From Bos javanicus (lineage: Eukaryota > Chordata > Mammalia > Artiodactyla > Bovidae), in assembly GCF_032452875.1 (NCBI RefSeq), contig NC_083869.1:123944001-124008000 (forward strand): a stretch of DNA of 64,000 nucleotides. The letters run 5' to 3'. The first letter of the stretch is position 1. Each line of letters opens with the position of its first letter. The notes under the pieces were generated by a model that searched no databases, had not been told where the DNA came from, and was given only the letters and a program-made list of their open reading frames with translations. A program made the position numbers and the translations under genes. Positions 21,940-31,430 of the stretch are shown here, in pieces.

Positions 21940-22072
21940 CGCGTGTGTGTGTGCGTGTATGTGTGAGAGAGAGAGATGCATATGTGAGTGTGGCATCTAC
22001 ACGTCTACATGTCTGTGTATGTGTGTGTATGTGCCTGCATGTGAATGTGTCTGTGAGAGGGTGTATGCACGT
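21940..22072. repeat. Degenerate TG-rich tract
   Basis: TGTG/TATG/GAGA words without a fixed unit. It sits between the linker exon remnant and the D2 exon remnant and seems to have replaced the first part of the latter. Confidence 0.75.
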
Positions 22073-22082
22073 GTGCCCATCC

Positions 22083-22138
22083 TTCCTGATCCCCACAGTG
22101 GGGACCCCAACAGCTACATCCCTGTGGCCCTGACTGAT
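22083..22138 (+). pseudogene. PTPRU: PTPRU-like D2 exon fragment, frameshifted
   Basis: Reads FLIPT in one frame, then, after a one-base loss near 22097, GDPNSYIPVALTD in the next, directly followed by a donor GTGAGG at 22139. The remembered start of phosphatase domain 2 of PTPRU is FLISTDGDSNNYINAALTD, so about 13 of 19 positions agree and the exon edge falls where expected. The frameshift and the lost upstream half of the exon make it a pseudogene piece. Confidence 0.65.
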
Positions 22139-22140
22139 GT

Positions 22141-23085
22141 GAGGGCTGGAGCAAAGCATACCCTAGGACCCCCCAACCTCAGCCGAGAAAATCCCAGGGA
22201 GAGGAAGCAGGGCTGAGGTCTGCAGGGGAGGACACGGGGGTGTCCTCTCTGCACCATCCATCTCCCCACGGACCAGACCTGTGGGGTGATCCCCTCCCCT
22301 CCAGTGCTCCTCCATTCTGGACATCAAGGCTGCTATTCCTCCTCGTTGTGCCCCTCTGCACATGGACGACCTGCTTGTCTCTGAGCCGGAGAGGGTCAGG
22401 CTAGGGTTCCCTGGTGCTGGGTGGACAAGCTGCTGGGGCAGCCCTGTCCCCCCACCCAGAGTCCGTGGTCCCTGATCCCAGTCACCTGAAATCAGCCCAG
22501 GAGCCAGGAGGTTCTGATTCTCAGACTGCCCTGAACTTGTCAGCAAGGGGCCGGCTAGGCTCTGTTTGGAGGGGTCAAGTCTGCGGGGTGCCCAAGACTG
22601 AGTTTTAGAATTTGGCCAGCCCTGGTCTCAAGGAGCTGCCAGTCAGCCTTGCACCTGCGCCTTCAGAAAGTCCCAGGGAAGGGGAAGCTGGTAAACTGGG
22701 GGGGGGTCCCTCATTTCTCTGCCCTGCTCCTTTCATGATTACAAAGGGCAAGTCAAGGGACAAATCAAGGGCAAGGGTCTAGGAGCCCACGCCAGCCTCT
22801 TGAGTCAAGAGGAAAGCTGAGGTCAGCTCTGGGAATGGGGTTTTAGGAGAAAAGCATCAGGAGAGGGAGAGAGACATGGGCAAGTGGGTCAAGGCAGGAC
22901 ACCAGGAGACCTGGGCTGGAGCACCGACAGGAGAAGGCAGATGCCAGCCCCCCCAGCAGGACAAGGTCAGGATGGGGAGCAGGGGCAGAGTGTGGCGCTG
23001 TCTGGGAGCCTAGGCTGGGGTTTCAGATCTTCCCAGTCATGGGGTTGGAAGGAAGCCAAGAGATCCATTCATTTCTTTAAATATA
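22141..23085. other. Single-copy sequence
   Basis: No repeat or clear exon. A pyrimidine-rich acceptor precedes 22304, where a following phosphatase exon might start, but the translation is not convincing. Confidence 0.4.
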
Positions 23086-23089
23086 GTGT

Positions 23090-23300
23090 TTGAATCCCTG
23101 CCATATCCTGAGCACCAGGGATACTGAAATGAACAAGACAGGCAGAGAGTCCTCGCACCTAGATTTTCTCGGGGTCGGCTGCGGGGTGCGGGGGCACAGT
23201 TTGCAATACACAGACAAGCATGTGATGGACCGTCAGCAGCTGGTCAGTGCTGTGAAGAGACTTCAGGCAGGACAGGTGCCAAGAGGCCTCCACCCATGAG
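23090..23300 (+). repeat. Ancient repeat, family A (5' part)
   Basis: 'cctgagcaccagggatactg', 'aaatgaacaagacaggcag', 'gtcagtgctgtgaagaga': the same order as the start of the copy at 25.5 kb. Confidence 0.45.
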
Positions 23301-23317
23301 GCTTGAGACTCTGCATG

Positions 23318-23440
23318 GGTTAGCTGCCCTCCCTAGGCCTCAGTTTCTCATCTGTAAAATGGGAGCCATCATATTAGAATTGGATGAAACTGTGATTAAG
23401 GGCCTTATATGATGCCAGGCATGCTGAAGGGGCTCCATCT
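23318..23440 (+). repeat. MIR SINE
   Basis: 'ccctaggcctcagtttctca', 'tctgtaaaatgggagcc', then 'tatgatgccaggcatgctg'. Confidence 0.72.
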
Positions 23441-23584
23441 ACAAACACGCAGCAGAGATCAACACACCCCTCCTGGGCATGGGTGACTGAAAGTGGGCCA
23501 CATGTTCCAGTGGGCTGAGTCCAGCCCACTCCAAGCCCCAGGTTTCCTCAAGGGTTGGAGTGGGAGTGGGACAGCTGGCAGGGA

Positions 23585-23690
23585 CCCGAGTCACTCCTGG
23601 CTCAGTCACAGACTTCCTGTGCGGCCCTGGATAAGACACTTCCTCATTCTGGGCCTCATTTTCTTCAATAAAGACTGACTCTTTGATGTA
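23585..23690 (+). repeat. MIR SINE
   Basis: 'ctggctcagtcacagacttc', 'ggataagacacttcctcatt' and 'gggcctcattttcttcaata' follow MIR order. Confidence 0.6.
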
Positions 23691-23784
23691 CTGATTCTGC
23701 TCTCACACTGGTTGATGCTCTGTGCATCAGTTTCTCCATTGGTCAGAGGGTTCTAAGACTTTCGGATCTAATATAATTTCACCT

Positions 23785-24013
23785 GGGCTTTCCTGGTGGC
23801 TCAAGGGTAAAGAATCCACCTGCCAATGCAGGAGACATGCATTCAATCCCTAGGTCAGGAAGATCCTCTGGAGAAGGAAATGGCAACCCACTGAGGTATT
23901 CTTGCCTGGGAAATCCTGTAGACAGAGGAGCCTGGGCGGGGGGTGGGAGGGGGGGGGCCACAGTCCATGGGGTCACAAAAGAGTCAGGCATGACTTAGCA
24001 ACTAAACAACAAC
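23785..24013 (+). mobile_element. Bov-tA SINE with a G-rich insert
   Basis: Complete head, body and AACAACA tail. Where other copies read GGCAGGCTACAG this one has a run of about 24 bases almost all G (23934-23957). Confidence 0.9.
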
Positions 24014-24570
24014 ATCCCTTTCATCTGAACTAAGAATTTATAGTTCAGTGTGAACCCCCAGCTTCTTCCATTACACCATCACTTCCCACCACCCCGCCAC
24101 CCTGGCAAGCCCCTCTGAACCAGGCTCAGGTTTATAGGAGAATGTCGGTGCAGTCCCTGCCTCCCAAGAGTCTTCAGTCCACACAGATCCACAGCATCAT
24201 TAGCAATCACCCCACTGGGGAGGCAGGCTCTTCAGTTTTGCAGATGACAGGCTCTTGATAGAAAAGCAAGTATGTTGGATCGGAGTGGGAAAGAAAACCC
24301 CCGCAGGCCAGAATCACAGATTGAGACTCATATGATGGGATTTAATATAATATGCACGAGTGAGTTAAACATGCCAACTAGATCCACAGCTCAGGGAAAG
24401 AGGAGGGAGACAGACCTTGAGATGAGACTGACGGGGAGCACAGAGTGAACCCACGAGGTGACATGTCTCTCACATCACAAGTCCCTTATCTGCTCTCTCC
24501 TTCCATGCCACCCCACTCATCCAGCCCCAACCCAGCCTGTTCCCATGAGATGGAAGGCCCCAAACCTGGT
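24014..24570. other. Single-copy sequence
   Basis: Nothing recognisable; no coding signature. Confidence 0.45.
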
Positions 24571-24574
24571 TAGT

Positions 24575-25015
24575 TTAATAATAACAACAACAGTAAGAGC
24601 TACCAGTTCTCAAATGCTTACCCTGCACTATGTACTCACATTCTCTCCCTCTGCACAAGTTCGCAAGGTTTGTATTAATAGCATTTTACATGAAGGAAGA
24701 TTGAGGCTCAGAAAAGCTAATTAAAACAAAGCTAGTAAGCAGCAGGGGCTTCCCAGTTGGCCTAGTGGTAAAGAATCCACCTGCAATGCAGGAGATGCAA
24801 GTTCGATCCTTGGGTCGGGAAGATTCCCCTGGAGAAGGAAATGGTAACCCACGCCAGTATTCCTGCCTGGGAAATCCCATGGACAGAAGAGCCTGGCAGG
24901 CTACAGGGCATGGAGTCGCAAAAGAGTTGGCCACGACTGAGCAACTAAACAATAACCAAAGCAAGTGGCAGAGCTGAGATTTGAGCCTCATTTTAACTCC
25001 AAAGCCAACATACTT
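24575..25015 (-). repeat. MIR SINE split by a Bov-tA
   Basis: Reverse MIR: 'ggaagattgaggctcagaaa', 'caaagctagtaagc', then after the SINE 'agtggcagagctgagatttg' and CCTCATTTTAACTCCAAAGCC. Confidence 0.75.
24746..24957 (+). mobile_element. Bov-tA SINE
   Basis: Head 'gcttcccagttggcctagtg', full body, tail AACAATAACC. Approximate flanking repeats AAAGCtAGT and AAAGCaAGT are MIR sequence duplicated at insertion. Confidence 0.9.
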
Positions 25016-25200
25016 CTGTGTACATCCTGCTGCCCTTTAGGCCATGTAAACAGAGATATGGAGTCTAGAAGAAGGGAGTAGAGAATCCTGTTCAACTCAT
25101 GAATAAGCTGAACTTTGCCAAAAGGCAGGCCCTCCAGGCTTAAAATGGCATGTGATCAAGGTCACACTAATTAATTCAAGAAGTATTTATTAGAATCTAC
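25016..25200. other. Short single-copy stretch
   Basis: AT-rich flank of the Bov-A2 insertion; nothing else seen. Confidence 0.4.
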
Positions 25201-25209
25201 GTATTAAAA

Positions 25210-25486
25210 GGAGAAAGCAATGGCAACCCACTCCAGTACTCTTGCCTGGCAAATCCCATGGACGGAGGAGCCTGGTAGTCTGCAGTCCATGGGGTCACTA
25301 GGAAGTGGACACTACTGAGCGACTTCTCTTTCACTTTTCACTTTCATGCGTTGGAGAAGGCAATGGCAACCCACTCCAGCGTTCTTGCCTGTAGAATCCC
25401 AGGGACGGCGGAGCGTGGTGGGCTGCCGTCTATGGGGTGGCACAGAGTCGGACACGACTGAAGCGACGCAGCAGCAGCAGCAGCAA
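25210..25486 (+). mobile_element. Bov-A2 SINE (dimer)
   Basis: Two Bov-A units joined by a CTTTCACTTTTCACTTTCA linker, with an (AGC)n tail at 25469-25485. Perfect target-site duplication gtattaaaa at 25201-25209 and 25487-25495. Confidence 0.93.
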
Positions 25487-25610
25487 GTATTAAAATCTCT
25501 TCTAAACACTGGAGATATACAGGTGAAGTAGACAAACCAAGTTCTGCTCTCCTGGTGCTTGCATTCCAGTAGGGGAAACAGATAACAACCAAATAAGTAT
25601 ATCCTAGGAA

Positions 25611-25820
25611 GTGGCTCCCCAGTGGCTCAGACAGTCAAGAATCCGCCTGCAATGCAGGAGACCTGGGTTCGATCTCTGGGTCAGGAAGATCCCCTGGAGA
25701 AGGGAATGGCAACCCACTCCAGTAGTCGTGCCTGGAGAATCCCATGGACAGAGGAGCCTGGTAGGCTTCAATCGATGTGGTCGCAAAAAGTCAGACGCTA
25801 CTGAGTGACTAAGTACACAG
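25611..25820 (+). mobile_element. Bov-tA SINE
   Basis: Head 'gtggctccccagtggctcag', B-box-like 'gggttcgatctctgggtcag', body and 'gagtgactaagtacacag' end. Confidence 0.9.
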
Positions 25821-26106
25821 AAAGTGATATGTTCTGAAATGAAGGAAAAAAGTGAATGGAAAGAGACTGAAGATGAGAGAGCTGTGTTAGAGAGGGTGGT
25901 CAAGAAATGCCTCTCTGAGGAGGTGATATTTGAACAGAGAACCTGAAGTAAGAAAGAGAATGAGCTGTGTGATAATTGTCAAGGGAGCAGCAGGTGCAGA
26001 GGCCCTGAGGCAAGAATGAGCATGACGTGCTCAAGGACAGCGAAGAGCCAGTGTGGTTGGAGCACAGCGAGTGGGGGAAGAGGGAGGGATAGGAGATAAG
26101 GCTTAA

Positions 26107-26308
26107 AAGTGTTAGTCATTCAGTCGTGTCCAACTCTTTGTGATCCCATGGACTATAGCCCGCCAGGCTCCTCTGTCCATGGGATTCTCCAGCCAAGAAT
26201 ACTGGAGTGGGTTGCCATTCTCTCCTTCAGGGGATCTTTCCAACCCAGGGATTGAACCCGTGTCTCCTGCAGGCAGATACTTTACCATCTGAGCCACCAG
26301 AGAAGCCA
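26107..26308 (-). mobile_element. Bov-tA SINE
   Basis: Reversed copy from 'agtgttagtcattcagtcgt' to 'gagccaccagagaagccagg', complete. Confidence 0.92.
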
Positions 26309-26550
26309 GGCCTGGGATAAGGCATGAGAAGTCACCAGAAGGAAGGTTGATTAGAGTCATAGGCCATGGTAGAGCTTAGATTTTACTTTTAGAGTTGAAG
26401 GAATTCACTATAGAGTTTTGAGCAGGCAACTGATGAGGTCTGACTTGTTTTGAAAAGATCACTAAGGCTGCTGGGGAGAAAATGGAAGCAGGAAGGCCAG
26501 GGAGCTAAGATCATAAAAGTCCAGGAGGATTCAAGGAGAGAGGGGGCAAT

Positions 26551-26840
26551 GAGAAGCAATCATTCACATGTGGAGTTATTGAAAGAATGGAACATTCACT
26601 TTCAAAAATAAAAAGCTCAGATGGACCCAAGGGCTGACCTCCAACTTCAGGAAGTCCATCACATGGACCAGAAGCTGAGCCCATTCTGCAGTTCCCTGAA
26701 TGTCAGAACCAGGACCTATGGGTGAGGCCACGGGAAAGTTGTCAGTGATGACCAAAGATGGAGCAACTTCCCAGTGAGGACATGTTGCCCCCATTGGAGA
26801 AGCCCAGCAGAGGTCAGTTCTCAGGGCTGTGGGTGGAGTG
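26551..26840. other. Single-copy sequence
   Basis: No named repeat and no gene seen. Confidence 0.4.
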
Positions 26841-26844
26841 AACA

Positions 26845-27725
26845 GAGGTCAGGTTTTGGAACCAGACAAATCTGAATTCAGGTCATTTTCCTTTTCTGTT
26901 ATTATCTGTGCTGCCTTAGGCCACTTTACCTTTCCAAATTTAAGTTGCCTCATCTGTAAATTAGAACCAACTCCCATCTCATTCAGCTCAATTCAGTCAC
27001 TCAGTCATGTCCGACTCTTTGCAACCCCATGAACCGCAGCACACCAGGCCTCCCTGTCCATCACCAACTCCCGGAGTCCACCCAAACCCACGTCCATTGA
27101 GTCGGTGATGCCATCCAACCATCTCATCCTCTGTCATCCCCTTCTCCTCCTGCCCTCAATCTTTCCCAGCATCAGGGTCTTTTCCAATGAGTCAGCTCTT
27201 CGCATCAGGTGGCCAAAGTATTGGAGTTTCAGCTTCAACATCAGTCCTTCCAATGAACACCCAGGACTGATCTCCTTTAGGATGGACTGGTTGGATCTCC
27301 TCACAGTTCAAAGGACTCTCAAGAGTCTTCTCCAACACCACAGTTCAAAAGCTTCAATTCTTCCGCGCTCAGCTTTCTTCACAGTCCAACTCTCATATCT
27401 ATACATGACCACTGGAAAAACCATAGCCTTGACTAAACTGACCTTTGTTGACAAAGTAATGTCTCTGCTTTTCAATATGCTGTCTAGGTTGGTCATAACT
27501 TTCCTTCCAAGGAGTAAGCGTCTTTTAATTCCATGGCTGCAGTCACCATCTGCAGTGATTTTGGAGCCCAGAAAAATAAAGTCAGCCACTGTTTCCCCAT
27601 CTATTTTCCATGAAGTGATGGGACTGGATGCCATGATCTTCGTTTTCTGAATGTTTAGATTGTTCAGTAAAGCATATAAAGTACCCAGCACTGGGCCTGA
27701 CACACACGTGCTCAATAAGCGGCAG
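26845..27725 (+). repeat. MIR SINE split by a BovB
   Basis: 'ggaaccagacaaatctgaat' and 'tgcctcatctgtaaattaga' come before the BovB. The MIR tail 'acccagcactgggcctgaca' and 'acgtgctcaataagcggcag' follows it at 27661-27725. Confidence 0.75.
26982..27660 (-). mobile_element. BovB LINE 3' fragment
   Basis: Antisense BovB of about 680 bp. The minus strand encodes the RT C-terminal region from KTKIMASSPITSWKIDGETV onward, with a lost segment and internal damage. Confidence 0.92.
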
Positions 27726-27927
27726 TGATGATGGTGGTGACTGTGCTGGTGATGACGGTGGTGGAGGTGGAGATGATAATAACGACGGTCAAGGCACTGG
27801 TGGTGATGGTCATGGTGTTGACGAAAACGGTGATGGTGGTGAGAAGGAGGATGGTGATGGTGGTGATGATGCTGGTTATGAATATGGTGATAACAATGAT
27901 GATGATAATAGTTATGATGAGAAGGAG
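27722..27927. repeat. GAT/GGT-rich degenerate satellite, left part
   Basis: About 200 bp of GATGGTGAT-type triplets with interruptions. Open frames here (valine/methionine-rich plus strand, isoleucine/threonine-rich minus strand) are repeat artefacts. The array resumes at 28526 after a solo LTR. Confidence 0.85.
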
Positions 27928-28525
27928 TGTTGCCAAAATATTAGCCCTCTGTGCACCGATGCTGAATAGGAATACAGAGACAGTGTTTTGGAGAAAAGAG
28001 AAAGAGTAGCTCTATTTATTTGCCGGGCAAAGGGGAAACACAAAGGCTAGCACCTCGACAACGGTGCCTCCCTCCCTGGGGAACAGGGAAAGGTCTTATA
28101 ATAAGGGCTCTTCGTCAGGTGTATTTGATAAGGATCAAAGCAATGACAATCTCACATTCTCCTTTCTTCTGCAAAGAAATTGGGTCTAGTTGTCTCCAAG
28201 GTTATTGCCTGTGACCTTCTTTCTGAAATAGAGAATGCTATGAGGGAATGTTACAAGCGTTGCAGGCATGGGGGGATGTGGGAATGTGTATGGGTGGGGG
28301 GAAGAATGCCAAGTACAGGATACACAGAGTCAGAGAATGATTAAGGAATTAATTTTGTGAAGGACAAGTCTAGTTACATGCACTATAAGTTAGAAACAGC
28401 TAAAGTAAAATGAAGTTGCTTAACTCTTACAGGTCTATTCTTGGGATTTCTATAGCCATGCACTCACTCCTTCATTTCCCTTGTTTCTTAGCAGAAAAAC
28501 CCAGGTTTCCATTTCTGTTTTAACA
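27928..28525 (-). mobile_element. Solo LTR of an endogenous retrovirus
   Basis: 598 bp with TG...CA termini (TGTTGCC start, TTAACA end) and GGAG on both sides (27924-27927, 28526-28529), a 4-bp target-site duplication as made by gammaretrovirus-like elements. On the minus strand an AATAAA lies near 28010-28017, roughly 85 bp from the 3' edge, as expected for R-U5. No internal viral genes are present. A related, interrupted copy lies at 33.7-35.3 kb. Confidence 0.65.
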
Positions 28526-28585
28526 GGAGGAGGATGGTGATGATGATGAAGATGGAGATGAGATGATGAGTGGAAGGTGGTGGCT
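28526..28585. repeat. GAT-rich satellite, right part
   Basis: Continuation of the triplet array (GGAGGATGGTGATGATGATG and on) beyond the LTR. Confidence 0.8.
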
Positions 28586-28589
28586 ACAT

Positions 28590-28915
28590 GCTGACCACAG
28601 GTACGTAGACTCCAAACTGGTTGGAACCAGAAGGTTGACTATTGAGATCCCTGAAATGTCACCCTGTTACCTCGCCACCAACCAGTCAGAAGAAGGCTCA
28701 TGCTGATCAGGCATCCTACACCCTCTCCCTCTTACTGTCTTCAAAAACCCTTGCCTGAAAGCCATCAAGGAGTTCAGGTCTTTTGAGCATGAGCTGACTG
28801 TTCTCCTTGCTTGGAGCCCTGGAGATAAGTGCTATACTTTCCTCCACCATAACTCAGTGTTGGTTGATTGGCTTTGCTGTGCATCAGGTGAGCAGAATCC
28901 AAGTTCAATTCGATA
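28590..28915 (+). mobile_element. ERV-type LTR
   Basis: Matches a remembered LTR class by 'caccaaccagtcagaagaag', 'ttcaaaaacccttgcctga', 'tcttttgagcatgagctgac' and 'gtgttggttgattggctttg'. No internal region. The family name is not assigned. Confidence 0.5.
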
Positions 28916-29440
28916 ATGACTTCATCCTAAAGGTTATCCCATGGTTACACGATGGCTGCTGGAGTTCCAGCCCATGAGAGCTACATTCTTGGTGGAAAAA
29001 GAATAAAGGAGGGAAAGAGAAAAAAAGCTCCTTCCAGCTGAATAAATTCTCATCAAAGAACTTTCCTGGAAACTACATCCACCACCTCGACTCATATTTC
29101 ATTAGCCACCCCATCTGCAAGGAAGAGTTAGGGCAGAAAGCCACCCACAACAGTACTGGCCTCTTGCTACTAAAGGAAAATGGTAGACTGGATCCTGAGC
29201 AGAGGACCAGTAGTTTCTCCCATAGCCAGCAACCAGGAAATTTAAATACAAATGGGGAGAGATCCAACCACAGAATTCCCTCCAGGAATTCCCCTGGTCT
29301 CAGTTAAATCTGCTTTAAAAATAGTTAAAGATGATAAAATAGCAGTAAATGTTAATTACAGAAAAAAATTAAACGTAAAAGGTAGAAACAAAAATTTAAG
29401 GACTCCTCTTACTTTCATCATCCCATGTGATTTTCTGATT
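28916..29440. other. Single-copy sequence
   Basis: AT-rich in its second half. No repeat or gene recognised. Confidence 0.4.
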
Positions 29441-29446
29441 TATTTT

Positions 29447-29482
29447 ACGTGTGTGTATGTCTGTGTGTGTATGTGTATCTGG
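29447..29482. repeat. Short (TG)n tract
   Basis: GTGTGTGTATGTCTGTGTGT-type run. Confidence 0.8.
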
Positions 29483-29527
29483 TCTTCATCCACTATTCCT
29501 GGCACAGAGCTCCTAAAACCCTTGCAA

Positions 29528-29738
29528 AGTGAAAGGGAAAGTCGTTCAGTCATGTCTGACTCATTGCAATTCCATGGACTTTAGTCCACCAGGTCCTCTG
29601 TCCATGGAATTCTCCAGGCAAGAATACTGAAGTTGGTTGCCATTCCCTTCTCCAGGGGATCTTCCCGACCCAGGGATTGAACCCGGGTCTCCCGCATTGC
29701 AGGAGGATTCTTTACCATCTGCGCCACAGGGAAGCCCA
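29528..29738 (-). mobile_element. Bov-tA SINE
   Basis: Reversed full copy ending in 'gcgccacagggaagccca'. Imperfect target-site duplication: aaacccttgcaa before and aaactcttgtaa after. Confidence 0.93.
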
Positions 29739-29979
29739 AAACTCTTGTAATTTCCTAGAGCCAAAAGGGTTTTTTATAATACTTTTTCATAATTTTTTGT
29801 TACGATATTTGCTTTTGTTCCTAGTTGCCATTGTGTTTCCTGAAAGAAATGGGGGAGAGGAGACTGGGGTGGGAGTCAGAGAGACTATGCTGAACCAGGT
29901 GGGAAGGAGGCCTGAAATAACTTCAGAACATAAAGGTATAATGGGTGTCTTTTGTTATTCATAACAAGTCCCTATCAAC

Positions 29980-30745
29980 CACACCTGAGTTTACATTAAT
30001 GAGGAGAGTTTTAGAAAGCCCCTAAGGATGAGGAATGGTTGCCAAGGGAACCAACCATGTGACTAGAAAGTTGGAACTTTCAGCCCCCCACTCCCAACCT
30101 TCTGGGAGGGGTGAAGGGCTGGAGATTGACTTGATCGCTAATGGCCAATAATTTAATCAATTATGCCTACGTAATGAAGGCTCCATAAAAATCCCTGAAC
30201 TGCAGTGTTCAGAGCACCTCCGGACCGGTGAAGAAGAAGGCAACCCCGTGCAGGGAGAGTGGCTGCCCTAAACACTCCAGGGCAGACATTTCTGTGCTTG
30301 AGACCCCGGGGGCCTTCAAACGTCACCCTATGTACTTCTTCATCTGGCTGCTTAATTCATATCCTTGGTAATAAACCAGTAATCTTAAATTAGTTGTTTT
30401 CCTGAGCTGCTCTGGGAAGTTAATCAAACCCAGGAGGCAGTCGTTGGAACAACCAATTTATAGCCAGTTATCAGAAGCCTAAGTGACAATCTGAACGTGC
30501 AGTTGGCCTGGAGTGTGTAGGGGGCAGGGGCGGGGCGCGGGGCGTGCAGTTTTGTGGGACTGAGCCTTTAACCTATAGAATCTGACACTATTTCCAGGTA
30601 GGGAGTATCAGAACTGCGTTAAAGTGTAGGCCACCCAGTTGGTGTTGGGGAATTGCTCGATGTGGGAAAAACCCACACATCCAACCAGTGTCAGGAGGGA
30701 TGTGATGCTACTACAGAGTATTGAGACGAATGAGCCCCACAGGGC
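29980..30745 (+). mobile_element. Mammalian ERV LTR, nearly complete
   Basis: A long old LTR: 'ccatgtgactagaaagttgg', 'tctgggaggggtgaagggct', a TATA-like CCATAAAAATCC at 30183-30194, AATAAA at 30370-30375 and a 3' part with 'gtgggactgagcctttaacc' and 'ggtgttggggaattgctcg'. A GC-box-like G-rich patch (30518-30545) lies in the 3' half. Left edge uncertain. No viral genes. Confidence 0.6.
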
Positions 30746-30779
30746 TGTGCTTTTCCATTACATTAAAAATTAATTAAGC

Positions 30780-31430
30780 ACTGTTAGGATTCTTGCACAG
30801 TTCCTCCTGGGATTTCTTTTTTTCTGGGTATATTTAGAATATATTTTCTATCCAGATGTATATATTGTTTTTCTTTTTCCCTCTCCTATTTTATGAACAT
30901 CTTCCCAGGTGAGTTATTTTTTGACTGTCTGGTTTTTAATGGCTACATTATATTCCCTCGTGTATTTGTCCCATAATTGAGATAGCTAATCCTCCGTTGT
31001 CAGGCAGAGAGATGTGTGTGTGTGTGCCTGCTGAGTCGCTTCAGTCGTGTTCCTACTCTGCAACCCTATGGACAATAGCCCATCAGGCTTCTCTGTTCAT
31101 GGGATTCTCCAGGCAAGAATACTGGAATGGGTTGCCATGCCCTCCTCCAGAGAATCTTCCCGACCCGGGAATCGAACCTGCATCTCTTGCATGGGCTGGT
31201 GGGTTCTTTACCACTAGCTCCACCTGGGAAGCCCCAGGCAGATAGACAGTTCCCACCTAAATAAGTTTGTTATAAATGTCCCTGCGATGAGTGACTCTTC
31301 GTGGAAGTCTTTGTCTTCATCTGATTACTTCCTTATGGTAGATTTGGGGACTTAGCAAAACAATAGGTATGGATATTTTTAAGGCTTTAGATATGTTTTG
31401 CTAAATTGCTCTCCCAGAAGCTGGCCTGGG
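30780..31430 (-). mobile_element. L1 LINE fragment, antisense
   Basis: 'tttttaatggctacattata', then after a SINE 'tataaatgtccctgcgatga', 'tgattacttccttatggtag' and 'atgttttgctaaattgctct', the reverse of an old L1 3' region. Confidence 0.6.
31009..31234 (-). mobile_element. Bov-tA SINE
   Basis: Reversed copy with a (TG)n at its tail side (31014-31026), ending 'ctccacctgggaagccc'. Target-site duplication caggcaga at 31001-31008 and 31235-31242. Confidence 0.92.

Larger units (their letters stand above)
25496..26550 (+). repeat. Ancient repeat, family A (longest copy)
   Basis: The best copy here of an old medium-length repeat: start 'aaacactggagatatacagg', middle 'gcagaggccctgaggcaag' and 'gagccagtgtggttggagc', end 'gttttgagcaggcaactgat' and 'aagatcactaaggctgctgg'. 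Two Bov-tA SINEs interrupt it, one in each orientation. I do not assign the family name. Confidence 0.5.

Noticed and set aside
22304..22400. Possible next D2 exon of the PTPRU-like pseudogene
   Set aside because: An acceptor-like site is present but the translation shows no reliable match.
27712..28009. Valine/methionine-rich and isoleucine/threonine-rich frames
   Set aside because: Both come from the GAT/GGT triplet array, not from genes.
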